From: Scybalousia_A sp963588535
Lineage (GTDB): Bacteria > Bacteroidota > Bacteroidia > Bacteroidales > P3
Reading direction: 5' to 3'
Length of the DNA: 10,486 nt
NCBI GenBank assembly: GCA_963588535.1
Contig: CAVAII010000013.1
Span: 1 to 10,486, forward strand
Below the pieces are notes generated by a model. That model saw only the letters and a program-made list of their open reading frames with translations. It searched no databases and was not told the DNA's origin. Position numbers and translations under genes: made by a program. Of the stretch, positions 1 through 6,845 are shown in pieces; position 1 is the stretch's first letter, and each line of letters starts with the position of its first letter.

Positions 1-46
1 GTGAAACATTGCTTATAATTTTGCGATAGGGAAAATAGAACGTTTT
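1..46. repeat. Dispersed repeat, copy A (motif order Y then X)
   Basis: GTGAAACATTG (1-11), followed by a stretch ending TTTTGCG, and then AGGGAAAATAGAACGTTTTT (27-46). Related motifs recur at 271-320 in the opposite order: AGGAAAAATAGAACATTTT, then GTGAAACATTG (297-307), then TTTTAGCG. This copy touches the window edge and may be longer. It looks like part of a dispersed or tandem noncoding element rather than a gene; the full unit cannot be defined here. Confidence 0.5.
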
Positions 47-85
47 TAAAAATATAAAATTAAAATAGTATCTCATTTCGTAAAA

Positions 86-170
86 ATAAAATCAGTAATT
101 ATCAAAATAAAATCAGTAATTATTCAAATAAAATCAGTAATTATTTGAATAAAATCAGTAATTATTTTGA
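86..170. repeat. Four-unit 21-bp direct repeat array with mirrored spacers
   Basis: The 17-bp core ATAAAATCAGTAATTAT occurs exactly four times, at 86-102, 107-123, 128-144 and 149-165, with a strict 21-bp period. The 4-base spacers vary: CAAA, TCAA, TTGA, then TTTG after the last core. They form reverse-complement pairs about position 136: TCAA (124-127) with TTGA (145-148), and CAAA (103-106) with TTTG (166-169). As a result TTATTCAAATAA (120-131) and TTATTTGAATAA (141-152) are a perfect 12-bp inverted repeat around a 9-base centre, and TCAAAATAA (102-110) pairs with TTATTTTGA (162-170). Each core carries an AAAA tract, so A-tracts recur every 21 bp, about two helical turns, which favours intrinsic bending. 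Function is unknown; iteron-like protein binding sites or a variable-number repeat are possible. Confidence 0.9.
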
Positions 171-182
171 CGATTTTTGCAC

Positions 183-287
183 TTATCTTAACCATTGCAT
201 AATCAAATTGTTAAAGAGGTGAAAGATTTGTCCATTTTTACTCAAAATATACCTCCAAAATTTGACCGTATAGGAAAAATAGAACAT
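183..287 (-). other. Small 34-codon open frame inside repeat DNA (doubtful)
   Basis: An ATG at 285-287 opens a 34-codon frame ending in TAA at 183-185. The product would begin MFYFSYTVKFW and end NNLIMQWLR. Its first codons lie inside the dispersed repeat. A second minus-strand frame, starting at 74-76 and running off the left edge, contains the related string TFYFPYR because it crosses the other copy of the repeat. No ribosome binding site is apparent and no family is recognised. It is most likely an incidental frame, listed because repeat-borne mini-ORFs of this kind are often annotated as genes. Confidence 0.15.
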
Positions 288-320
288 TTTGGGAGCGTGA
301 AACATTGTAAGATTTTAGCG
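271..320. repeat. Dispersed repeat, copy B (motif order X then Y)
   Basis: It contains AGGAAAAATAGAACATTTT followed by GGGAGC and GTGAAACATTG (297-307), then a TAAGATTTTAGCG tail similar to the tail of copy A. GTGAAACATTG is an exact 11-base match to positions 1-11, and AAAATAGAAC is shared exactly. The swapped order of the two motifs suggests a tandem unit cut at different points, or recombination between copies. Confidence 0.5.
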
Positions 321-552
321 TTTTTATAATACATTAGAGTAAGAAATCATCTATTCATCCTAAAAATTAGTATTCTAAAAATATATGTATTCCAAATTTT
401 TTATTTATGCCACTACTTTTAGCGGACAATAATAATTTAGAGTACAATTAAGGGAGGGTTGTGTTTTGATTTTGTTCTTTATCGGCTATCTATGATTTTC
501 GGCCAAGCAGATAAAATTACTTGTGATCGCTATTTCGCTATCAGGGGATTGT

Positions 553-1914
553 CTACCTTTGTTGGTAACGATAGTAGGCGTTTTCGAGAGCCTTATAGAA
601 CATTTCGCCAACGTATGATGCCCCCAAAGAGTTGAAATGTATGAAATCCTTGTTGGCTAAAGGCTTATCCCTGAGTACCCAAGCAGGCATAGAGTTCTCT
701 CCACCCATAGCAGTGAACAAATCCCAAAAAGCAACGCCACAACTATCGGCAACCGCCTTTTGAACAGCCAAAATCTTCTTTACATTCGGGTTAGTTTCGT
801 AGCCATTATCTTTCTTTATGCTCCTATCCGATAGACCAATCATAATAATAGTAGCATCGGGGAAGGCGTTTTGGAGAAATTTTACTTGTTTGATTAATCC
901 TTTTTTGTAATAAGCGTAAGAGGTCATAACCTTCTCTGCATCTTGCGGTACGGCATTAATACCAAATTGAAGAAGAAGTAACTTAACATTAAGTTTATCA
1001 GCAAATTGATGCAGAAATTGTGTATTGTTACGATTGAAACCCAAACCCGAAGACCCCCTTAAAGATACATTATCCACATACACACCTGTGCTATTAGCCA
1101 AATCCAAAGAATACAATTCAATAGGGGAGGTGGTATGTATGGTTAGTTGTTTTAGGGGCTTGTTGTGAGGTATTAGTATGGCATGTAGGGAGTTAGAATC
1201 GGCGAAAGTGTATGAGGTTAGCAAAGAATCACGACTATATATCTTAATATCCGCACCTGCCGTTCGAGAAGCACAGTAAAGTGTTAGGTTCGTGGATATT
1301 GGACGATAAAATTTAAGTATTATGTTAGCATCTTTCGAAGGTGTGAGGACAGTATTTTGTGCCAAACCAAAACGGTGAAAAGAATAATTCTTGTTATCTA
1401 TTATAGAATAGAAATTAAGATCTTCCGAGTAAGAATATGTAACATTGTAGACATTACTATGGCTATGCAAAGGTATCTCTCCTTGACCCGAACCACCAAA
1501 AGTATTTTGCAAACGAGTACGAATATAAGATGTGATTCTGTCTCCTTCTATCTGTGAATCACCATAATGAATAATTCTAACGCTTTGATTATTAGTCTTT
1601 GCCTCAGATAAAGAAGCGAAAAATTTGTCTAAGTATGTAATATTGTTGTTAGGTAGTTCTATCTCAACAATACTATCGTTTAGTTGGCCAATTACTTTGG
1701 CTTTGGGGTGTTGAGTAGTGTCTATATTTTGATTTGCTATAATAGAGGTAATATCCGCATATTGAGGCTCTTCGGGTGAGAATATTTCTTTCAAAGAAGG
1801 AAAAGAAAGGTGTGTTTCACCTATTGTTATACCATCTTTAGGAAAGAAAAAAGACACAACGCCTAATAGAAAAAGTACAATAATAAGAGTTATGATAACT
1901 TTTGAAATTTTCAT
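553..1914 (-). CDS. SGNH/GDSL esterase, Ape1-like peptidoglycan O-acetylesterase candidate
   Basis: A 453-residue protein with one N-terminal membrane segment (about residues 5-24) that should place the rest in the periplasm or tether it there. SGNH block I is YGDSQIEGD (117-125), with Ser120 as the likely nucleophile. Block II is near RGSSGLGF (286-293), block III is QFGIN (316-320), and the catalytic Asp/His are in DFIH (Asp423, His426). About 165 residues, partly beta-rich (roughly 195-285), separate block I from block II. Neisserial Ape1 has a carbohydrate-binding-like domain inserted at the same place and the same D-x-x-H ending. This suggests removal of O-acetyl groups from peptidoglycan, but other polysaccharide acyl substrates are possible. 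The gene starts 62 bp after the lytic transglycosylase stop and is probably co-transcribed with it. The ATG at 1914 is well placed before the membrane segment. The family call is firm; the substrate is inferred. Confidence 0.85.
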   Translation of the reverse strand: MKISKVIITLIIVLFLLGVVSFFFPKDGITIGETHLSFPSLKEIFSPEEPQYADITSIIANQNIDTTQHPKAKVIGQLNDSIVEIELPNNNITYLDKFFASLSEAKTNNQSVRIIHYGDSQIEGDRITSYIRTRLQNTFGGSGQGEIPLHSHSNVYNVTYSYSEDLNFYSIIDNKNYSFHRFGLAQNTVLTPSKDANIILKFYRPISTNLTLYCASRTAGADIKIYSRDSLLTSYTFADSNSLHAILIPHNKPLKQLTIHTTSPIELYSLDLANSTGVYVDNVSLRGSSGLGFNRNNTQFLHQFADKLNVKLLLLQFGINAVPQDAEKVMTSYAYYKKGLIKQVKFLQNAFPDATIIMIGLSDRSIKKDNGYETNPNVKKILAVQKAVADSCGVAFWDLFTAMGGENSMPAWVLRDKPLANKDFIHFNSLGASYVGEMFYKALENAYYRYQQR

Positions 1915-1976
1915 TTTCGTTTCTTATTTTTAATACGTCTTTTATGCGATAAAAACTTCTATTATAAGTAGGTAGA

Positions 1977-3635
1977 TTATTTAATTCTAAGTTTTTGTCC
2001 AGGTTTTATCTTACGAGCAGTCTTTTGGTTAAGAGAATTTAAGCGAAGTATCTCGGATTCTTTAACATTATACTTTTTGGCTATTTTTGCTATCGTTTCC
2101 CCAGACTTAATTGTGTGAGTTACTTGATTTTTAGACTGTTTCTCAGTATTTTTTTTAGCCTTTTGAGTATCTTTCTTAGTTTGTTGAGTATCTTTTTTGG
2201 TCTGTTTAGTGTCTTTCTTAGTAGTTGAGATATTGTTGTTGGTTATATTAGTTTTTTGTTGTTCAACCTGATTGTTAGCATTATTAGAGGCAACGATATT
2301 GTCTTGTTCTTTTACGATACTTTCGTTAGATTCCTTATTAGCAGGGATATATTGTTTGTTTTCTACTGCAACCCTTTGCTCAACTTTTAGGATTGTGCCT
2401 TTACGCAAACGATTACGAGTAATTTTTTTATTCCAACCCCTTAGTTCTTTTACACTTACTCCATATCTGCGTGCAATTGAGGACCAAGTCTCTTTGTTAC
2501 GAACCTTATGATTAATAGTTTTGGTTACATATATTGTTTGTCCGCCATTACTTGTTACAGTATCTATTGTACCATTATTAGCCAAAAGGGTAGAGTTGTA
2601 TTTGTCCTTATCAACCGAAGCAATAGAGTCCTCCAATTCTATAAAGTTCTCTATCTCTTTTAATGGTAGACGCAAAGAATATTCACCTATCGTACCAGGG
2701 ATATAATCCATCTTGTATTGTGGATTCATCTCTCGGAGTTGTTCAATAGGGATATTCATAACCTTAGTTATCTGATCAAAATAAATATCTTTCTTTACGA
2801 TAACAGTATCGTGGATAAGATCCAAAGGTTTGGTCATCTCGGCAGGATAAATACCGTGTTTGTCGGCAAAGTTCATTACATACGTTGCGGCTATAAAGGC
2901 AGGGACATAACCTCTTGTCTCTCTTGGTAGATAAGAATAAATCTCCCAGAAATCATTCTTGCCCGAACGTTTGATTGCTTTGTTTACATTACCAGGGCCA
3001 CAATTATAGGCAGCAAGTACTAACGACCAATCATGATATATAGAATACAAATCTTTTAGGTATTTGGCAGCGGCGATAGTAGATTTGACAACGTCTCGGC
3101 GGTCATCTACAACGCTATTAATTCTTAAATCGTAGGTTCTACCTGTTGCGTACATAAATTGCCATAGACCTGTGGCACCGGCTTTTGATACGGCTCTCGG
3201 ATTAAAAGCAGACTCTATTACAACTAAGTACTTCAATTCGTTAGGTACTCCGTATGCGTCCAAAATATTTTCAAATATAGGGAAATAGTATTTACTTATA
3301 CCGAGCATTACACTAACTCTGTCGCCCTTAGTATCTAAGTAATAGATGATATTATTTCTAACTGCGTTGTTATATACTAATTTAACAGGGGATATAATTT
3401 GTTTTAGTCTCTGTTTATAAGTCTCGTCCGAGGTTTGACGAGCACTTTGCGTAGAAGAAGTATTCGAGGTGGTATTATAATGTTTCTCATTCTGACGCAT
3501 ATAATAGGAATGAAGCAATTCATTATAATTCTGTTCAAAATTAGAAAACACTTCATTAGTATCTTTCTGTGCTAAACCAACATTAGCAATTAGCACACTT
3601 AATAGTAGTATTATTATATTTCTATAATGTATCAT
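1977..3635 (-). CDS. MltD-like membrane-bound lytic murein transglycosylase with LysM modules
   Basis: Cleaves peptidoglycan between MurNAc and GlcNAc, forming 1,6-anhydro ends. Residue numbers here count from the TTG at 3641; the more likely start is the ATG at 3635 (residue 3), which gives 552 residues and a cleaner signal peptide ending near LAQ (23-25). The SLT domain spans about 118-260: catalytic Glu143 in VIESAFNPRA, then GATGLWQFM (155-163) and AAYNCGPGNV (210-219). A degenerate LysM-like stretch is at about 285-330, a LysM module at about 378-420 and a clear C-terminal LysM at 508-554, which bind glycan. A Lys/Thr/Gln linker with 7-residue repeats (475-502) joins the last two. No lipobox Cys follows the signal, so the protein is probably periplasmic or peripherally outer-membrane bound rather than a lipoprotein. 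It is followed by the SGNH esterase gene. Confidence 0.93.
   Translation of the reverse strand: MIHYRNIIILLLSVLIANVGLAQKDTNEVFSNFEQNYNELLHSYYMRQNEKHYNTTSNTSSTQSARQTSDETYKQRLKQIISPVKLVYNNAVRNNIIYYLDTKGDRVSVMLGISKYYFPIFENILDAYGVPNELKYLVVIESAFNPRAVSKAGATGLWQFMYATGRTYDLRINSVVDDRRDVVKSTIAAAKYLKDLYSIYHDWSLVLAAYNCGPGNVNKAIKRSGKNDFWEIYSYLPRETRGYVPAFIAATYVMNFADKHGIYPAEMTKPLDLIHDTVIVKKDIYFDQITKVMNIPIEQLREMNPQYKMDYIPGTIGEYSLRLPLKEIENFIELEDSIASVDKDKYNSTLLANNGTIDTVTSNGGQTIYVTKTINHKVRNKETWSSIARRYGVSVKELRGWNKKITRNRLRKGTILKVEQRVAVENKQYIPANKESNESIVKEQDNIVASNNANNQVEQQKTNITNNNISTTKKDTKQTKKDTQQTKKDTQKAKKNTEKQSKNQVTHTIKSGETIAKIAKKYNVKESEILRLNSLNQKTARKIKPGQKLRIK
2136..2219 (-). repeat. In-frame 21-bp tandem repeat encoding a KKDT-type linker
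   Basis: Four 21-bp units encode the heptads KKDTKQT, KKDTQQT, KKDTQKA and KKNTEKQ in the linker before the last LysM of the transglycosylase. The units are imperfect at DNA level but keep phase, for example GAGTATCTTT at 2165 and 2186 on the plus strand. Because the unit is a multiple of three, slippage would lengthen or shorten a basic flexible linker without breaking the frame. Confidence 0.9.
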
Positions 3636-3683
3636 AATCAAAAATTTAAAATTTTTCGTCTTTATTTCTAATAAACCAAAACG

Positions 3684-3712
3684 AAAGTGTAAAATTACAA
3701 CAATATTTTCAA
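3684..3712 (-). promoter_or_regulatory. Weak candidate promoter for the transglycosylase operon
   Basis: In the 139-bp gap upstream of the transglycosylase the minus strand reads TTG (3712-3710), an 18-base spacer, then TACACTTT (3691-3684). This loosely fits the Bacteroidota pattern TTG-N17-23-TAnnTTTG, with two mismatches in the -7 element. The overlapping TAATTTTA alternative has a poorer spacing. It would give a leader of roughly 40 bases. Only the spacing and partial consensus support it. Confidence 0.25.
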
Positions 3713-3774
3713 TTTATAATGTTTTGGGACTATAAATTTTTATTTCTATTGTTTTTTAGAATTAGTTTGGTTAT

Positions 3775-5313
3775 CTAAATACCTAATTCTTCTGCTATTT
3801 GGTTAGCAATATTTATACCATCTAAACAAGAAGAAGTAATACCACCTGCATAACCAGCACCTTCACCGGCAGGGTAGAGGTTTTTGATTTGGATATGTTG
3901 CATATTAGCCTTATCTCTTATAATACGCACGGGCGAAGATGTTCTACTCTCCAATCCAATAATATTAGCCTGCGAGGTAATAAAGCCTTTCATTTTTTTA
4001 TCAAACTCCTTAAAGCCTACTTTTAGGTTATCTACTACCGTCTTTGGTAGTCTTTCTTTCATATCTGCACTAACTAAGCCTGGGATATAAGAACTACTTG
4101 CAAGATTAGAAGATATTTTATTAGTCATAAAGTCAGTTAAACGTTGTGCAGGGCAAATACATCTATCGTAATACATCATTTGTTCCCATTTCTCTTGTGC
4201 TTTTAGCAACGACAAGGCACCATAACTACTAAATTCTTTGGCATCCTCTTGATTAACCGTAACTACAATAGCACTATTAGCGAATTTACCACTGTGCGAA
4301 GAGTTAGACATTCCATTAACTACCATTATTCCTGACTTATCTACAGTAGGTATAACCATACCACCAGGACACATACAGAAAGAAAATATTCCTCTCTCAC
4401 CATTTTGACAACTTAGGGTATATCTTGCAGGAGGCAAAATAGAATAATCTGCAAGGCGATGATATTGTATACTATTTATCAACTCTTGTGGGTGTTCTAC
4501 TCTAACGCCGACAGCAAAGGGTTTGGATTCTATTGACCAATTGTTATCATAGAATAGTTTGTAGATATTTTTAGCAGAATGTCCTGTGGCGAGGATTACT
4601 TTCTTTGCCATTATATCTTCTCCCGAGGCAGTGGTAACACCTATAACTTGTTCGTTTCTTACTATTAGATTAACAACTTTGGTATCGAACATTATTTCTC
4701 CACCACGATCAAGTATGGTTTGACGAATATTCTTAATAACTCTCGACAAAGCGTCCGTACCTATATGAGGATTGGATTTATATAGTATTTCCTCCGAAGC
4801 ACCAAAATAAACAAAAAATTGTAATACTTCTCTTATGTTACCTCTTTTATTAGAACGGGTGTATAACTTACCATCGGAGAATGTTCCTGCTCCACCTTCG
4901 CCAAAGCAAAAGTTACTATCTTCGTCTACAACGCCATTACGCAACAAAGAGGCTACATCTTGTTTGCGTTTTTCTATCTTAGATCCTCTCTCTATGATTA
5001 TTGGTTTTAGTCCTTTCTGCAATAATCTTAATGCTGCCATCAATCCGCATGGCCCTGCACCTACTACAATTACAGGCATCGAATTGCTAACGTTTAGAAA
5101 AGGGTCAGGGGCGATAGAAGGTAAGTCATTATTGTTAGAAACAATGATATCCAAATGATAAACAGGTGTTTTGCGAGCGTCCAAACTCTCTTTCTCTATT
5201 CTATAAGACAAATATTTAAGATCTATACTTGTTTTCTGAGATATTAGTCTAATTAATTCTTCGCTGTTGTTATATATTTCAGGGCGAACATTTAGATTGA
5301 TACGCTTTTGCAT
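3775..5313 (-). CDS. FAD-dependent dehydrogenase (COG2509-type, NAD(P)/FAD oxidoreductase fold)
   Basis: A 512-residue flavoprotein of a widespread but poorly characterised family. An N-terminal extension of about 75 residues precedes the Rossmann dinucleotide motif VIVVGAGPCG (81-90), with the acidic residue that would hold the ribose in IIIERG (105-110). The family signature FGEGGAGTFSDGK is at 137-149, a second FAD contact ATGHSA at 242-247, and the C-terminal FAD motif PAGEGAGYAGG at 481-491. Known relatives have the same length and order. The substrate and physiological reaction are not known; no membrane segment or signal peptide is visible, so it is probably cytoplasmic. Its ATG lies one base after the TAA of the PorT gene, implying co-transcription and translational coupling. 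The name is secure at family level only. Confidence 0.9.
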   Translation of the reverse strand: MQKRINLNVRPEIYNNSEELIRLISQKTSIDLKYLSYRIEKESLDARKTPVYHLDIIVSNNNDLPSIAPDPFLNVSNSMPVIVVGAGPCGLMAALRLLQKGLKPIIIERGSKIEKRKQDVASLLRNGVVDEDSNFCFGEGGAGTFSDGKLYTRSNKRGNIREVLQFFVYFGASEEILYKSNPHIGTDALSRVIKNIRQTILDRGGEIMFDTKVVNLIVRNEQVIGVTTASGEDIMAKKVILATGHSAKNIYKLFYDNNWSIESKPFAVGVRVEHPQELINSIQYHRLADYSILPPARYTLSCQNGERGIFSFCMCPGGMVIPTVDKSGIMVVNGMSNSSHSGKFANSAIVVTVNQEDAKEFSSYGALSLLKAQEKWEQMMYYDRCICPAQRLTDFMTNKISSNLASSSYIPGLVSADMKERLPKTVVDNLKVGFKEFDKKMKGFITSQANIIGLESRTSSPVRIIRDKANMQHIQIKNLYPAGEGAGYAGGITSSCLDGINIANQIAEELGI

Positions 5314-5314
5314 A

Positions 5315-6040
5315 TTATTGAAAGATTAGATTGATACAAAACATTTGTGTCTTCATTTTCTCAATACAATCAGAATAGACTGTACGGTAGTTTTTGTCCA
5401 AAACGTCTATTAGACCAAAGGAAGATTTCAACTCCAAAGTGAATTTGAACCAAGACATATAGAAATCAAAGCCACAACCAACGGTATATGATATTTCGCT
5501 ATCTTTGATTTTGAAAAGAAATTCATTCTCTGCTATCTTCTTTCTTAATATTGATCCCATATCATAGTCATATCTTATACCGCCTAATAGATACGGGCGG
5601 AAATTGTGCCAACGTTTTGTCGCAATCTTTATTTCCAGCGGAAGATCTATATAGATAACCTCAAAACTTTGGTTAGTCTCTCTAAAAGTATTATCTTTTC
5701 TTACTCCAAAAGTAAAACTTCTATCGGCAAATAACACATTAGGTAAGAATCTTACATGCAAAAAAGAGAGCAAACGCAAATCTCCCATAAGTCCTATTTG
5801 AAATCCGTAGCCTGTGTTGGCTCTAAAAGACATAATACTATCATTGTAGGGTAATTGTTTCTTATCCGAGATATTTGTATACAAAGAATTGCCACCTACA
5901 TACCAACCAAACATTATGGCTTGATTATCATAGTCGGGTATATTAGGAGGAGTGCTTTGTGCTAATAGTTTGGTGTTAAAGCAATGCACAAAACACGCCA
6001 GCAAGATCGTACATAATATCAATTTATCTTTTATTCTCAT
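5315..6040 (-). CDS. porT: PorT-family outer-membrane beta-barrel protein of the type IX secretion system
   Basis: The longest frame opens at a TTG (6079), but the ATG at 6038-6040 begins a proper signal peptide (MRIKDKLILCTILLACF, cleavage near LAQ) and gives about 241 residues, close to the PorT length I recall. After the signal the protein alternates short polar turns with aromatic beta strands, as in a small beta barrel. The segments NFRPYLLGGIRYDYD and FKFTLELKSSFGLIDVL resemble conserved PorT blocks. PorT is required for type IX secretion in Porphyromonas gingivalis and for gliding and secretion in flavobacteria. The gene abuts the FAD dehydrogenase with one base between stop and start. 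A more general PorT-like barrel unrelated to secretion is the main alternative. Confidence 0.78.
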   Translation of the reverse strand: MRIKDKLILCTILLACFVHCFNTKLLAQSTPPNIPDYDNQAIMFGWYVGGNSLYTNISDKKQLPYNDSIMSFRANTGYGFQIGLMGDLRLLSFLHVRFLPNVLFADRSFTFGVRKDNTFRETNQSFEVIYIDLPLEIKIATKRWHNFRPYLLGGIRYDYDMGSILRKKIAENEFLFKIKDSEISYTVGCGFDFYMSWFKFTLELKSSFGLIDVLDKNYRTVYSDCIEKMKTQMFCINLIFQ

Positions 6041-6103
6041 CTTCTTTTGGACAATTGCCTTCTTTTGTTGTAGATACAACTTTGTTTAGTTTACATTCTG
6101 CAA

Positions 6104-6111
6104 CAAAGATA
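6104..6111 (-). promoter_or_regulatory. Candidate -7 element upstream of porT
   Basis: The minus strand reads TATCTTTG, an exact match to the Bacteroidota -7 consensus TAnnTTTG, in the 151-bp gap between the PAP2 gene and porT. No TTG lies at the expected 17-23 bases upstream, so the -33 half is missing. Placement about 64 bases before the chosen ATG is plausible for a promoter of the porT-dehydrogenase pair. Confidence 0.35.
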
Positions 6112-6191
6112 ACATATAAACTAAATTTTTATGGTTTTTATTGTATAGACAGACCAAGAATAGTTTTCTTTGTAGGTGATTTGATTGTTTT

Positions 6192-6830
6192 TTAGTCGTG
6201 TTTTGCGGACGGATTGTTTGTTTTTTTCTTTCTTGAATGTTCCTCTAACCACATTATTGCTCTATTATACAAGAAATAAACAAACGCCCCGAGAATAACT
6301 CCTAACAACGCCCCACACACAACATCCAAAGGATAATGATAACCGCAATATACTCTCGACAGGCCAGTTAGTATTCCCCACAAGACTAATAAGATATAGA
6401 AAAGAATTGTTTTCTCTCGCCGTAATACCAAGATCATAGAGGTAATTATAGCAAATGTGTTAGCAGCGTGAGAAGATACAAAACCATATAGTCCTCCTCG
6501 GTTGTCATATATTAAAGAGGATAGACCTTTTAGTTTGACAGTTATCACACCTTCTAAGGCGTGCGAAGGACGGAGTCTACAAAATACATCTTTGAAACAA
6601 ACCACGCTTATCCTATCTGCCAAAAGAAAACACAAAGCAATAACCAAGACATAGACCCACCAAAAGCGGAATTGCTTTTTTATTATTACATACAAGAAAA
6701 TAGCAATTATCACCGCACCTATTGTTATGTGTGCAGAGAACAAACTAAAAAACCAATCCTTAAATATACTTCTATCGCCATTAATACATCTAAATAACTG
6801 CGTATCTAAGGATAAAATCTTATCTAACAT
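6192..6830 (-). CDS. PAP2-family membrane phosphatase
   Basis: A 212-residue integral membrane protein with about five or six hydrophobic segments and a basic tail ending RKKKTNNPSAKHD. The three-part acid phosphatase signature is complete: K80-x6-R87P88 (KDVFCRLRP), FVSSH with His121 in place of the usual PSGH, and S158R159-x5-H165-x3-D169 (SRVYCGYHYPLD). The family removes phosphate from lipid phosphates or pyrophosphates in the membrane, with the active site facing the periplasm. Candidate substrates are undecaprenyl pyrophosphate, phosphatidylglycerol phosphate or lipid A phosphates; sequence alone does not decide. The start lies 15 bp after the obgE stop, so it is probably read from the adk-obgE transcript. 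No clear terminator follows. Confidence 0.92.
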   Translation of the reverse strand: MLDKILSLDTQLFRCINGDRSIFKDWFFSLFSAHITIGAVIIAIFLYVIIKKQFRFWWVYVLVIALCFLLADRISVVCFKDVFCRLRPSHALEGVITVKLKGLSSLIYDNRGGLYGFVSSHAANTFAIITSMILVLRREKTILFYILLVLWGILTGLSRVYCGYHYPLDVVCGALLGVILGAFVYFLYNRAIMWLEEHSRKKKTNNPSAKHD

Positions 6831-6845
6831 AATAAAATCAAAAGA

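Larger units (their letters stand above)
1..552. other. Gene-poor AT-rich intergenic region with repeats
   Basis: No convincing protein gene is seen in these 552 bases on either strand. The stretch is very AT-rich. It holds a four-unit 21-bp repeat array (86-170), two rearranged copies of a short dispersed repeat (1-46 and 271-320), and only tiny open frames. It lies downstream of the SGNH esterase gene, which is transcribed toward it, so it should contain that operon's 3' end. I found no strong GC-rich hairpin followed by a T-run that would make a clear intrinsic terminator. A short direct duplication of TCGCTAT lies at about 527-541. Whatever gene lies to the left of the window is not visible. 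Confidence 0.75.

Noticed and set aside
86..170. CRISPR array
   Set aside because: The repeats are 17-21 bp with only 4-base spacers and no cas genes nearby, so there is no room for spacers of CRISPR type.
492..635. Plus-strand 47-codon open frame beginning MIFGQADKITCD
   Set aside because: It overlaps the 3' end of the SGNH esterase on the opposite strand for over half its length, has no ribosome binding site, and matches no family I know.
3711..3738. Terminator hairpin AATTTATA / TATAAATT after the FAD dehydrogenase gene
   Set aside because: The 8-bp stem is purely A/T with a 12-base loop and no T-run follows on the minus strand, so it is a weak candidate likely to arise by chance in this base composition.
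6041..6079. N-terminal extension of PorT from a TTG codon
   Set aside because: The 13 extra residues are polar and precede a normal signal peptide that starts at the ATG at 6038-6040.
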